Shown piece by piece: positions 16,750 to 25,550 of a DNA stretch of 51,995 nt. The notes below the pieces were generated by a model. That model saw nothing but the letters and a program-made list of their open reading frames with translations, did no database searches and was not told the DNA's origin. The DNA is from JAZDRH01 sp047470865. Its GTDB lineage: Bacteria; Pseudomonadota; Gammaproteobacteria; Pseudomonadales; Pseudomonadaceae. The stretch's first letter is position 1, and the number at the start of each line of letters is the position of its first letter. The stretch is taken from NCBI RefSeq assembly GCF_047470865.1, contig NZ_JAZDRH010000022.1, positions 1 to 51,995 on the forward strand, in the 5' to 3' direction. The position numbers were made by a program, and so were the translations under genes.

Positions 16750-19700
16750 CTAACGGCCAAAGCGTGAACTATAAGTTACGCCCATGGTGCCGCCGGATTG
16801 GCTGTTGGTAGTTCCTTTCGGTGCGGATTGATAACCGAAAGTAAAGGCTAATTCGTCATCGCCAAAGACTTCACTGCCGAAGCCCGTTGACCACGAGTAA
16901 GTGATCTTGTTATCGGGCCATTGACGGCCGACAACAAAGTCAAACATCCATGTGTACTGTGGTTCAGTACGATTGAGGAAGCCAGGAATGCCGCGTTGCC
17001 AGCTGGTGCCGACATAGGCGAATTTGTAGTCTTTAACCAGTAACGAATTGCTTGTTAAAGGTTCATTATTGCTTGGGTAAGGTGGTAATTGGGTCAGGGT
17101 TTTGTCTTTGAGCTTATTACTTTGATAGTCAACCCCAGCTTTGACTAACCAGGTTGGATGTTGGAAAAATACGGTATGCGTTGCCTGTATATTGAACGCC
17201 TTACCTGTGCCAAGTTTTTCACCATGGCGGGTTTCAAACTGATTTTGCTCAACGCCCCAAGTAACAGAATCGCGTGCTGTAATTTGGTGATGTGAACGCA
17301 ACCAGAGTGAGTTTTTCTGCCCCATGGCGAACATTAAACCTGAATCTTCACTGCGTTTATGCCAGTCATAACCGACACTCACTGCGTTTTTCTGGGTACG
17401 CTGCCAGTTACGCGCTAGGCTAACGCCAGTGCGTGATTTAATATCCGAGTTACTGCGGTTAATGCTTAGATCAAGGCTGCCATTGGTCAGTTGGCGGTTC
17501 AGAGCTAACTCAACATATTCTTCTTTACCTAGAGTATAAGTGCCTGAGTCTTTAACTTTGACTTGGCCTTGATCATGGTTAACACGGGCATACCAACGAT
17601 CATCTAAAGCACGTGCAACACTGGCTTTAGCGCCGGTATAGGTTACTCCACCAAAATCACGTTGCTGCCAGCCAATCTGTGCACCTTGTGGATAAACTTT
17701 AAGTTCTTCTAAGGCTTGGTTGCGTAATTGCTCACGGCTAATTGTCGTGTATTCGTCGCCCAGCTCAGTCATAGCTAAAGCCGCAGAGCGATGGCGATAA
17801 CCCAAGGCGTGCAAGGCGGCTACTTGATGTTCTTTGGGCATGCGTTGGCTCACCAGGAGGCGCTGTACTTCACTTAGATCATGGGTGCGCATGGCTTCTT
17901 CGACTTTTTCGAAGTCGCTAATGACTAAGCCACGTTGTTTTGCCCATGTTAGCCAATAGGTTTTCTGGGAATCTTGCTGTGGTTGGTTGAGCAAGGTTAA
18001 TTGCTGTTCAAACCACAGCTGCAACATGCTTTGCGAGCCATCTTGCCATTTCAGTGCCTGTTTGTTTGCCGTTTTTTGGCTGTAGTTAGCAGCCAATAGG
18101 TTTAACCAAACACGGTAGCTGCCTTCATTAGCGCTTTGTAAGATGGGCGTTTCCAACAGATGATGGCGTTGTTTGCGCGCCGCATCAAAATAGTCGGCCG
18201 CTTCTAGCGAGTCCACATAGGCAGCTTGTGCTAGCCAATCAGACGGCTTGAGTTTGATATAGCGTTGATACCACTGCAAAGCATCACGCGTGTGATTGAC
18301 TAGCTGATTACCTGCTGCAAAGGATAGCCATAGACGGCTGTCATTATGGGCAATGGTTTTCCAGTCAACTAAGGCAGCTTTAACTTGTTCACGCTGGTTA
18401 GTATCTATGTATAACCACAGCAAGCGATCACGAAATAGGTTTTCCGTTGGATACAGTGCAATACCTTGTTTGAGCAAAGCTTCTGCTTGCTGATGATTTA
18501 GCTGATGTTCGGCAATAGCGGCGCGAGCCAAAATAATAGGTGCGGCATTACGCAGTTTAGGATCTTTGTCACAGGTGCTGATCAGCTCATCCAATAGCGG
18601 CCATTTACCTAGCTCCACAGCAAGGAACACGGCATTCAGTAAATCTTGTTGTTGGTGCCATTTATTCCAACGTGTGAGCATTAAATCCAAGGCTTTTTCG
18701 GGATCGCTCTGTATATAGATACCAATTAATTGGTCAATTTCTGCACGGTGCAACAGAATATTGCCGCGTTCCATTTGTGCATAGATCGCCTTTAACTCAG
18801 TATCTTTTTCCAGTTCCCATGCAATAGCCGCTTTTAAATGCCAATAGTCGGCATTGGTAATCTGGCGGTCATCAAATTGATTGAGCACTTGCCATGCAGA
18901 TTCAACATCATAATTAAGTAGATGTGACTCTGCCCAGCGCATCATTTCCTTAGGGTCAAGCTTAAATTGCTGAGCCATTGCTTGCCATGCCGCCGCTTCA
19001 GCTACGGGTTGTTCGGTGTTTTCTAAGTTTAAGGTTAGCCGTGTACGTGCTAAACGATGCTGTGGATAACGTGCAATATAACCACGTAGCCAGTGTTCAG
19101 CCGCAGTTGGTGTGCCTTGTGATTCATGCGAATAAAATACGGCTTCTAGCTCAATATCTGTTAGTTGGCGGTGCTCAGCAATAGGGTGGAGTAGCTGTAG
19201 GCTACGGTCAAAATCAAATAGCTGAATAGCTAGACGCCAAGCATGTTCATAACGTTGAGCGTCATATTCAAGCTCGACTGATTTTATCCACAGCGTGAGG
19301 GCTTCGGGAAAGTCTTCATTCCATTCACCCAGCTTTGCCATTTCAATATAAAGATCAACATCGTCGGATTGGTTATCCAGTAACCAAGCGCGAGAAGCCC
19401 AAGCATGTTCAATATTGCCTGCTGCAAGGCTGATTTTTAAATCGGCTAAATGCGCATCTAAACTGTCAGGATTTTGCTCAATCAGCAGCGAATTGAATAC
19501 TAAAGAATGTTCATAATCTTCAATAGATAGCGCCACTTTGACGGCTTCACCAAGTTGTTCATTAGAAAGATTATGGGGTTTGTTTTCCAGCAAACTTTGC
19601 AAGAAAGCAACAGCGGCAGGAGCGTCATCGGCGGCTAAATAATCAGCCACTACTTTGCGCTGATAAACTTGGCGCATATTGCCCTGGGTTTGGCTGGCGA

Positions 19701-20298
19701 GCAGGCTGTGTAACTGAGCGGATTTATGAGGTTTATTGGCGCCTAAATACCAATGCGCCGCTAGGTCAAGGTAACGAATACGTTCAGTATCATCCGCTTG
19801 GCTGGCAAGATTCTCATAAATAGCTGCTGCCTGGGCTGCGGCATCAAGTTGTAAGGCTAATACGGCTAGCTGGTTTTGTAGTGCTGGCATTAGGTTTTTA
19901 TAGTCGAGCGAAGCTAGCTCGTTATGCAATTGTGGATAACGTTCTTGCTGAGCTAAACCTAAGGCTTCTTGCGCGTTAATTTTGAACTGGTAAAACGCCA
20001 CCACATCAGGGCTTTGGTTTTTTAGTAGCTTCCAGTGCTCGCGTGCTTGAGCAAAGTCAGCGAGGCCTAAATAAAGATCAATAAGCTGTAAGCGCAATTG
20101 ATCATTTTCAGGCGCTTGTTGTAGTAAGAGTTCGCTGTAATTTGCGGAAATTTCATCAGGCTGGTTAGCGTCGGGCTCAAATACTTTTTCTTCACGATGC
20201 AGTAACAGTAGTAATACGGCTACAGCAACAATGGCGACCAGCGCAGTTCCAGGCGCAACCAGGCGCGCCTTCTTCTTATTGGCAGATGAGTTTTGCAT
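16750..20298 (-). CDS. pelB: Pel outer-membrane porin/TPR protein PelB
   Basis: 1182 residues, close to the P. aeruginosa protein (1193). One N-terminal transmembrane helix (about 15-34) anchors it in the inner membrane; a very long stretch of TPR helix pairs (about 45-830) spans the periplasm and binds PelA; the C-terminal 300 residues have amphipathic strands (for example RWYARVNHDQGQVKV, NSLWLRSHHQITARD) forming the 16-strand export barrel. The AGGTG before ATG and a 23-base overlap with pelA support the start. Works with PelC for secretion of Pel. Confidence 0.94.
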   Translation of the reverse strand: MQNSSANKKKARLVAPGTALVAIVAVAVLLLLLHREEKVFEPDANQPDEISANYSELLLQQAPENDQLRLQLIDLYLGLADFAQAREHWKLLKNQSPDVVAFYQFKINAQEALGLAQQERYPQLHNELASLDYKNLMPALQNQLAVLALQLDAAAQAAAIYENLASQADDTERIRYLDLAAHWYLGANKPHKSAQLHSLLASQTQGNMRQVYQRKVVADYLAADDAPAAVAFLQSLLENKPHNLSNEQLGEAVKVALSIEDYEHSLVFNSLLIEQNPDSLDAHLADLKISLAAGNIEHAWASRAWLLDNQSDDVDLYIEMAKLGEWNEDFPEALTLWIKSVELEYDAQRYEHAWRLAIQLFDFDRSLQLLHPIAEHRQLTDIELEAVFYSHESQGTPTAAEHWLRGYIARYPQHRLARTRLTLNLENTEQPVAEAAAWQAMAQQFKLDPKEMMRWAESHLLNYDVESAWQVLNQFDDRQITNADYWHLKAAIAWELEKDTELKAIYAQMERGNILLHRAEIDQLIGIYIQSDPEKALDLMLTRWNKWHQQQDLLNAVFLAVELGKWPLLDELISTCDKDPKLRNAAPIILARAAIAEHQLNHQQAEALLKQGIALYPTENLFRDRLLWLYIDTNQREQVKAALVDWKTIAHNDSRLWLSFAAGNQLVNHTRDALQWYQRYIKLKPSDWLAQAAYVDSLEAADYFDAARKQRHHLLETPILQSANEGSYRVWLNLLAANYSQKTANKQALKWQDGSQSMLQLWFEQQLTLLNQPQQDSQKTYWLTWAKQRGLVISDFEKVEEAMRTHDLSEVQRLLVSQRMPKEHQVAALHALGYRHRSAALAMTELGDEYTTISREQLRNQALEELKVYPQGAQIGWQQRDFGGVTYTGAKASVARALDDRWYARVNHDQGQVKVKDSGTYTLGKEEYVELALNRQLTNGSLDLSINRSNSDIKSRTGVSLARNWQRTQKNAVSVGYDWHKRSEDSGLMFAMGQKNSLWLRSHHQITARDSVTWGVEQNQFETRHGEKLGTGKAFNIQATHTVFFQHPTWLVKAGVDYQSNKLKDKTLTQLPPYPSNNEPLTSNSLLVKDYKFAYVGTSWQRGIPGFLNRTEPQYTWMFDFVVGRQWPDNKITYSWSTGFGSEVFGDDELAFTFGYQSAPKGTTNSQSGGTMGVTYSSRFGR

Positions 20299-23086
20299 TG
20301 TGCACCTGCTTCATAGGAATATTGAATGTGGTTACGTCCTGATTTCTTACACCGCTAAAACGTTTGCCATTCACTTGGACGCTGCAACTGCCGTTATAGC
20401 GCACAGCAAAATTAAGATTGAAGAATCCATCAAAAGCAAAAGATACGCTTTTATGATCCAGATAATTCCAAGCAGTTAGTGGAATATTGGCTTGTTCAAG
20501 GCTAGGTGCTGTATCACGTTGCGCTTGTAAATGGAGAACGGCTTGGTCACTGCTTAAGGCAATATAACGACCTTGCTCTAAGTTACGCACTCCTGCAATG
20601 TGGGTTGACTTAGTCAGATTCGGCCAGCCCATTTCTGGATCAATACGCACCGTCCGTAGTTTATCCATGCCTTTAATTTGCCAACTGCCATCAGCGCGCT
20701 TAGCTAGGCTGGCTTGGTGCAGGCCATGCAGGCGAGGAATGTAGTCAGTTATCCACAGAGAAAATGGTTGAGCATCTAAAATATGGCGGTAAATATCACG
20801 CATTACTTTTATAGAGGCTTGTTTAGTACCTGAATAAAAGTGGTAATACAGATGCATACCACGCATTCGGCGCGGCTTATCAGTAAATTGCAAAGTAAAA
20901 ATTAAATCGCGAAAACCATAATAAGGGCCATGCCACAGGTTGGTGTAGACGTTCTCATTAATAATAGGTGCGTAATAATGCATACCATGCTGAGTAGGGC
21001 GCAACAAAGGATGTACGCCCGTTACAGAAGGGTTGCTAGGTTTTACTGCCGTAACTGCGCCATTGATGTTCATCACACCTTTATCATAGGCGAGCTTAAT
21101 GGTTTCTTCTGAAGGCAGGGCATCGCCTGACCAAAAAATGGCTTTTACAGGTTTTTCTGGAGTGGTTAGGCGCTCGTTAATATAGTCAATACTGCCTATC
21201 ACTTCACGGGTATAGTCCACTGTGTCATAGCCAGGAATATCCATCATATAGCCATATTCAGGATCAAAATCTTCCTTTTGTTGTGCAATTTCAGGGCGCC
21301 AAAAGAAAGGGTGGCTAAAGGTATGGCTGGCGACTTCAACCTTATCAAGGGCGAAAATCTCTCGGGCTATTTTCTCGAACGTCGGCGAAAGGTTGGGATA
21401 TTTACCTTTAGGGCCTACCTCACCTTCAATCACAGAAACTGAGGTTAACAAAGGATAGGGTTTGATAAATAAGTCTAAAACAGACTGCCCTGCATAGGGT
21501 GTACCTGGTATTTCTGCTTTTGAAGGAAAGCCGTCACCATCAATATGCACAGTAGCAATACGGCGACCGTTTTCTGTAGTGCTATCAGGACGTGGCTGGT
21601 GCGCTAAGTTCAAGCTTTGCTGTAAAAATGCAAAGGGATCCAGCACCCAACGGCTGTTATCCATAGCGCTTTCTAAAAGATAAGGGTTTAACGCCACACC
21701 GCCCCATGAAGTGAGCAGTACAGGGTGATATTCCTTGCCGAGTGGATCTGTTAGTTTTAAGGCAATTTTATGTTCTTTGTTGGTGCTAATCAGTGGCGGT
21801 AAATCGCGCGAACGAACGCGAATCGGGGCTTCAAAATGACCTAGTAGTGCTTTGTCATAACTGGTGATATCGAGCTTTTGGCTTACTGTACTGGTACGTA
21901 AACGTAAACCTAAGCGCTCTAATAAAACGTCGTTTTCAACAGGAACACCACCCAAAAAGACAATGGGCATTTGTTCGTCTAAGCGTTGGTTCAGCCACTT
22001 ATAAAAAACATCTGCAGTTAATGGCGAACCACTGGTCATCCAGGTGATAACACCGGCATAAATGCCTGACATGGAGCCTTGTGGCAGTGGCTTATCAACA
22101 GGGAAATAATCCACACGATAGCCAAGGTATTCAAGTAAGCCACCGAGTGCGACGTGCCCAGTGCTCATGGTTAAATCGCCTTCGCGCTCATCAAAAATCA
22201 GTGCTAAACGGCGCGGTTGAACTTCAATGGTACTTATACCAAGGCTGTCTAAATGAGGCGTACCAATGTAAGGGATAAAGCCTTCACTACGTAATTTTTT
22301 GACTAATAAACGTGCTTCTTCACGGCGCTCTGGAGGCAAATAATCAATAGCAATAAGAGGGATATTGGCTTCGCGTAAAGGCTGTAAGCGTTCTTCCAGC
22401 CATTCGCGGTCCATTTTTGAAACTTCACGGTAGCGATTAGCACCTGGTTCCCAGCCTGCATATATAGATTCAATCGCTACTGCGGTTGGCTGTTTAGGTA
22501 GATCATCGATCACCTCAAATCCGCGGTTAAAAATTAATTTAACCTCAGGTACTTGGGTTTGGAGCTTGGTTAAAATCTGCACTAAACCAAGGCGCTGTGC
22601 TTCTTGCTGTTTTTTCGGTAGTAATTGAAAGCTATCTAAGGTGTCAAGAAATAGCCCATCATAGCCATCAGCATGCAATGCTTTGGCGCGTTTTACTAAA
22701 TAATCTTGCCATTTAGTATCGGCTAAGTTCATCACATGGCTGTCCCAAGCATGGTTTTTTTGGTTAGCGGTGCTTTTACTTAATCCTGCATTAGCTAAAT
22801 CTTTGCGATTGCCATCAAACTCACCAACGGATAAATAGGCAAATAAGCTTGATTTTTGTGAGCGCAAAAACTCGCGGGCAGGAGCATCAAAATGAGCAGA
22901 CTCCAATACCAACCAGTCAAACTGAGAGAGTTCGCTTAATGGTGGATTGTCTGCATACCAAAAGACAATGCTGGTGTCTGGATCAACTGCTTTAGCCGTG
23001 TTTGCGCAAGCAAATGAGCTGAAAAAAGACAAAAAAGTTACTAACCACAGGCGGGCTGAGGCGAAATAAGGGAGTTGATTATCCAT
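20276..23086 (-). CDS. pelA: Pel deacetylase/hydrolase PelA
   Basis: 936 residues, periplasmic after a signal peptide (about 1-29). The N-terminal glycoside hydrolase domain (about 35-290, GH166) keeps D148 in FLDTLD and E206 in AIESIYAG; the deacetylase domain (about 505-770) keeps D516 in HIDGDG and metal ligands H588 and H592 in ASHTFSHPF. All are displaced by twelve from the residues reported for P. aeruginosa PelA (D160, E218, D528, H600, H604), so both activities should be intact. PelA partly deacetylates Pel, making it cationic, and can cut it. It is the first gene of the operon. The start is fixed by an in-frame TAG two codons upstream; there is no good Shine-Dalgarno, only a hairpin further up. 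Confidence 0.95.
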   Translation of the reverse strand: MDNQLPYFASARLWLVTFLSFFSSFACANTAKAVDPDTSIVFWYADNPPLSELSQFDWLVLESAHFDAPAREFLRSQKSSLFAYLSVGEFDGNRKDLANAGLSKSTANQKNHAWDSHVMNLADTKWQDYLVKRAKALHADGYDGLFLDTLDSFQLLPKKQQEAQRLGLVQILTKLQTQVPEVKLIFNRGFEVIDDLPKQPTAVAIESIYAGWEPGANRYREVSKMDREWLEERLQPLREANIPLIAIDYLPPERREEARLLVKKLRSEGFIPYIGTPHLDSLGISTIEVQPRRLALIFDEREGDLTMSTGHVALGGLLEYLGYRVDYFPVDKPLPQGSMSGIYAGVITWMTSGSPLTADVFYKWLNQRLDEQMPIVFLGGVPVENDVLLERLGLRLRTSTVSQKLDITSYDKALLGHFEAPIRVRSRDLPPLISTNKEHKIALKLTDPLGKEYHPVLLTSWGGVALNPYLLESAMDNSRWVLDPFAFLQQSLNLAHQPRPDSTTENGRRIATVHIDGDGFPSKAEIPGTPYAGQSVLDLFIKPYPLLTSVSVIEGEVGPKGKYPNLSPTFEKIAREIFALDKVEVASHTFSHPFFWRPEIAQQKEDFDPEYGYMMDIPGYDTVDYTREVIGSIDYINERLTTPEKPVKAIFWSGDALPSEETIKLAYDKGVMNINGAVTAVKPSNPSVTGVHPLLRPTQHGMHYYAPIINENVYTNLWHGPYYGFRDLIFTLQFTDKPRRMRGMHLYYHFYSGTKQASIKVMRDIYRHILDAQPFSLWITDYIPRLHGLHQASLAKRADGSWQIKGMDKLRTVRIDPEMGWPNLTKSTHIAGVRNLEQGRYIALSSDQAVLHLQAQRDTAPSLEQANIPLTAWNYLDHKSVSFAFDGFFNLNFAVRYNGSCSVQVNGKRFSGVRNQDVTTFNIPMKQVHNAKLICQ

Positions 23087-23101
23087 AAACTACAACTGCT
23101 G

Positions 23102-23122
23102 GGAGAGTCACTCTCCATGTGA
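23102..23122 (-). promoter_or_regulatory. pelA leader hairpin with an RsmA/CsrA-like GGA motif
   Basis: The minus-strand leader has ACATGGAGAG, which matches the core (ACANGGA) of the RsmA/CsrA consensus. Its GGAGAG (complement of 23111-23116) pairs with CTCTCC (complement of 23102-23107) in a 6-base stem with a 3-base loop, 15 bases ahead of the pelA start. Because pelA lacks a normal Shine-Dalgarno, this could be a post-transcriptional control point. RsmA is known to repress Pel in P. aeruginosa; the link here is inferred. Confidence 0.35.
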
Positions 23123-23169
23123 AGTGAGTTAACGCAAAAGCTTAATTAATGACATGCGTCAAGTTATTG

Positions 23170-23187
23170 GCGTGAACTATATCACGC
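23170..23187 (-). promoter_or_regulatory. CRP/Vfr-like palindrome upstream of pelA
   Basis: GCGTGA-ACTATA-TCACGC is an 18-base palindrome with perfect 6-base arms. Its GTGA-N6-TCAC core is the contact pattern of CRP-family regulators (CRP, Vfr, Clp), although the outer bases (C/G instead of T/A) differ. It lies 84 bases upstream of the pelA start, where an operator would be expected. Confidence 0.4.
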
Positions 23188-23238
23188 AATATTTTTTAAT
23201 ATAATTGATTTTAACTATTAAAGAATGTTTCAAAAATA

Positions 23239-23291
23239 ATCGACGAAAATATGCAGCTTGAGAGTGGTAAAAAGTATCTATTTTCGTCGAT
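23239..23291 (-). terminator. 13-base perfect inverted repeat between the AEP operon and pelA
   Basis: ATCGACGAAAATA (23239-23251) and TATTTTCGTCGAT (23279-23291) are perfect inverted copies separated by 27 bases. On the minus strand the second arm runs directly into TTATTTTTG, so it can act as a long-loop intrinsic terminator for the upstream phosphonate operon, whose last stop is 48 bases away. A protein-binding role for pel control is the alternative. Confidence 0.5.
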
Positions 23292-23338
23292 CTATCAGGT
23301 ATAAAGTAAAACTTAGCAGATAGTTTATGTAAATTGAA

Positions 23339-24466
23339 TTAGTCAAAAATTTGACTAATTGTTTCCTCACCTAGCGCTGGGCCTACGCTCATGCCTAATC
23401 CAGTGCGCATTAAAACGGCTGTTAGATTGGGATGAGGTTGTAATATTGAAATAGGCTCTTTACCTTTAGCGCCATAAACACCTTGCCAGCGCTCTTTTAC
23501 CGTGACTTTGCAGTTTAAGGTTTGCTCAGTTAGATCCAGTAATAGCTGGTCAGTTTCTTCGTTGTTGAAGGGTTGTGCGTCTAAACTGTACTCATGCGAG
23601 TCACCAATAATCAAATCACCATAAGGTGTTGGTGTGATTAATAAATGAATACCGTATTTGTCCAAAAGCGGTGTTTCTCGACTGATCTGTTCAGCTATGG
23701 CTTGGGCCTGGGGTAAGTCAGAAAAGGCAGCATAGTGTGTGCAGCTTAAGCCCGTCATTAGGGCATGTTCTAAAGGTAAAGCAGTATTAGGGGTTACTCG
23801 GAGCATCTGTAAACGGCAGACTACAGGATCGAGTGCGCGTATTTCCTCAGCTAATAGAGTTTGATAATCATGTCCTGAGCAAATAATGATTTTTTCTGCG
23901 TTAAATCGCCCTTGGCTGGTGATTAAACAGCCTTTATCTGGATCGATATCACGCACTAAGGTTGAGTAGCCTAAGGTGACATTGTCCAAGGACGCAAGGT
24001 AGTTAGCCATTGCTGGTATGGCCTGACGTGAATATAAAACCTGATCTTCTAAGCCATGCAGTGCTGCTCTATGGTGAGCAAATTGGCCATTATAGGATTC
24101 GGCTAACTGGGCTTTAGATAATAGATTGCATTCATAACCATAGTCTTTTGCGCGTCCAGCATAGAAAGCCTCTATGAGTTCTTGTTCAGCCTCTGTACGA
24201 GCTAATAAATAAGTACCTTTTTGACGTACCATAAAATTGGCTTTAGTGGATAAGTCTGCCCAAATATGGCGGCTTTGTTTAGCCAAATTAAGCATTCTGC
24301 CTGGCGCTTGACCAATAATCTGGCCATGCCCAAAGTTGCGAATAGAGGCGCCTAGTGGTGTATAACTGCGCTCAAAAATAGCAACCTTTAAACCGCGTTT
24401 GGCTGCAGCGTAGCCGTGGGCTAGACCAATGATTCCAGCACCAACAATAGCAACATCATAATGCAT
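23339..24466 (-). CDS. FAD-dependent oxidoreductase of AEP catabolism (TIGR03364 type)
   Basis: 375 residues of the DadA/glycine-oxidase fold. An N-terminal dinucleotide motif VGAGIIGLAHGYAAAKRG (about 8-25) ends in the acidic FER; RNFGHGQIIGQ and the C-terminal RTGLGMSVGPALGEE are characteristic of the phosphonate-linked group. Members of this group oxidise N-methyl-AEP, and some oxidise plain AEP, to phosphonoacetaldehyde, releasing an amine. No PhnW transaminase is present here, so the enzyme very likely supplies the substrate of PhnX. It is the last gene of the operon, separated from the binding-protein gene by a hairpin (24492-24516). AAGGA precedes its start. Exact amine specificity cannot be read from sequence. 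Confidence 0.82.
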   Translation of the reverse strand: MHYDVAIVGAGIIGLAHGYAAAKRGLKVAIFERSYTPLGASIRNFGHGQIIGQAPGRMLNLAKQSRHIWADLSTKANFMVRQKGTYLLARTEAEQELIEAFYAGRAKDYGYECNLLSKAQLAESYNGQFAHHRAALHGLEDQVLYSRQAIPAMANYLASLDNVTLGYSTLVRDIDPDKGCLITSQGRFNAEKIIICSGHDYQTLLAEEIRALDPVVCRLQMLRVTPNTALPLEHALMTGLSCTHYAAFSDLPQAQAIAEQISRETPLLDKYGIHLLITPTPYGDLIIGDSHEYSLDAQPFNNEETDQLLLDLTEQTLNCKVTVKERWQGVYGAKGKEPISILQPHPNLTAVLMRTGLGMSVGPALGEETISQIFD

Positions 24467-24491
24467 GTGAAAAATCCTTAAATTAGGGAAA

Positions 24492-24516
24492 GGAGGCCGC
24501 GTAATTGGCGGCCTCC
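24492..24516 (-). other. Strong intercistronic hairpin between phnS and the oxidase gene
   Basis: GGAGGCCGC (24492-24500) pairs with GCGGCCTCC (24508-24516) around a 7-base loop; on the minus strand it is followed by TTTCCCTAATTT, not a clean U-run. Such hairpins after binding-protein genes commonly protect the upstream mRNA and partly attenuate downstream reading, giving more binding protein than enzyme. It may be a leaky terminator. Confidence 0.6.
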
Positions 24517-24523
24517 TCGCAGA

Positions 24524-25531
24524 TTACTTCTCTGATTTACCGTCGTAGCGTTTGCGCCACTCAGTGAGGATTTGATCGCGGTTTTGGGCAGCCCATACAA
24601 AGTTGTTTTGGATAAGGCGCTGTGAATAATCCGCTGGCAGTTCTGTTTGAGTAACAGGTACTTTGGTGTTGGCTAAAACAGCAAAGTTAGCGCTGTATAG
24701 CTTCATGGCTTCTTCGCTGCTAGAGAAATCAGCCAACTTTTGTGCCGCTTCAAGGTTTTTTGTGCCTTTAATAATAGCGGTGGCTTCAATTTCCCAGCCA
24801 AGGCCTTCTTTAGGTAGGACGATATCTAGCGGTGCACCTTGGCGCTTAAGTTGAATAGCTGGGTATTCAAAGGAAATACCGATGGGATATTCACCAGCGG
24901 CTGCCATTTTGCAAGGTTTTGAGCCTGAATGAACATACTGTCCGATATTCTGATGCAGTTTATCCATGTACGCCCAGCCTGACTCATCGCCAAAGGTTTG
25001 CAGCCAAGCACTAACATCTAAAAAACCTGTGCCTGATGAAGCTGGATTTGGCATTACAATTTTGCCTTTGTATTCAGGTTTAGTTAGGTCTTCCCAAGAT
25101 ACTGGCTTAGTAATGCCTTGCTTTTTAGCCTCAATAGTGTTGAAGCAAATTGTGGCCGCCCAGACATCCATGCCTACCCACGCTGGTGGGTTGCTGGCAT
25201 CACGAAATTTTGGATCAATATCGGCAAGGTGTTTAGGTGCGTAGTCTTGCAGCATATTTTGATCTTTTAAAATAGCCAAGCTTGAAGCAGCTAGGCCCCA
25301 CACCGCATCGGCTTGAGGACGGTCTTTTTCTGCTAATAATTTTGCAGTAATGATGCCAGTGGAATCACGAACCCATTTAATTTTGATATCGGGGTTTTGC
25401 TTTTCAAAGGCTTGTTGATAAGCCTGTAATTGCTCATTTTCTAAGGCGGTATACACCGTCAATTGGCTGGCGGCAAAGCTGGCATTGGCTGTAAAAACTA
25501 AGCTCGCGGCAAGTGTTAAGCGTTTTAACAT
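24524..25531 (-). CDS. phnS: 2-aminoethylphosphonate ABC transporter, periplasmic binding protein
   Basis: 335 residues with a signal peptide (about 1-20, SFAA). Family of iron/AEP-type (FbpA-like fold) binding proteins: LTVYTALENEQLQAYQQAF at the mature N-terminus, a WVRDSTGIITAKLLAEK segment and a PNPASSGTGFLDVSAWLQTFG phosphonate-binding loop are those of PhnS-like proteins. It delivers AEP to the permease encoded upstream. AGGAG precedes the ATG. Lies between phnX and the oxidase gene, in an operon with its own permease and ATPase. Confidence 0.88.
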   Translation of the reverse strand: MLKRLTLAASLVFTANASFAASQLTVYTALENEQLQAYQQAFEKQNPDIKIKWVRDSTGIITAKLLAEKDRPQADAVWGLAASSLAILKDQNMLQDYAPKHLADIDPKFRDASNPPAWVGMDVWAATICFNTIEAKKQGITKPVSWEDLTKPEYKGKIVMPNPASSGTGFLDVSAWLQTFGDESGWAYMDKLHQNIGQYVHSGSKPCKMAAAGEYPIGISFEYPAIQLKRQGAPLDIVLPKEGLGWEIEATAIIKGTKNLEAAQKLADFSSSEEAMKLYSANFAVLANTKVPVTQTELPADYSQRLIQNNFVWAAQNRDQILTEWRKRYDGKSEK

Positions 25532-25550
25532 GTGAAGCTCCTATAGAGGA

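Noticed and set aside
23158..23171. FleQ-like sequence upstream of pelA
   Set aside because: Only about nine of thirteen defined positions fit the FleQ consensus, which is near what AT-rich DNA gives by chance.
23087..23338. CRISPR or repeat array, given several inverted repeats together
   Set aside because: The repeats are all different in sequence and are single palindromes; there is no direct-repeat periodicity here or elsewhere in the window.
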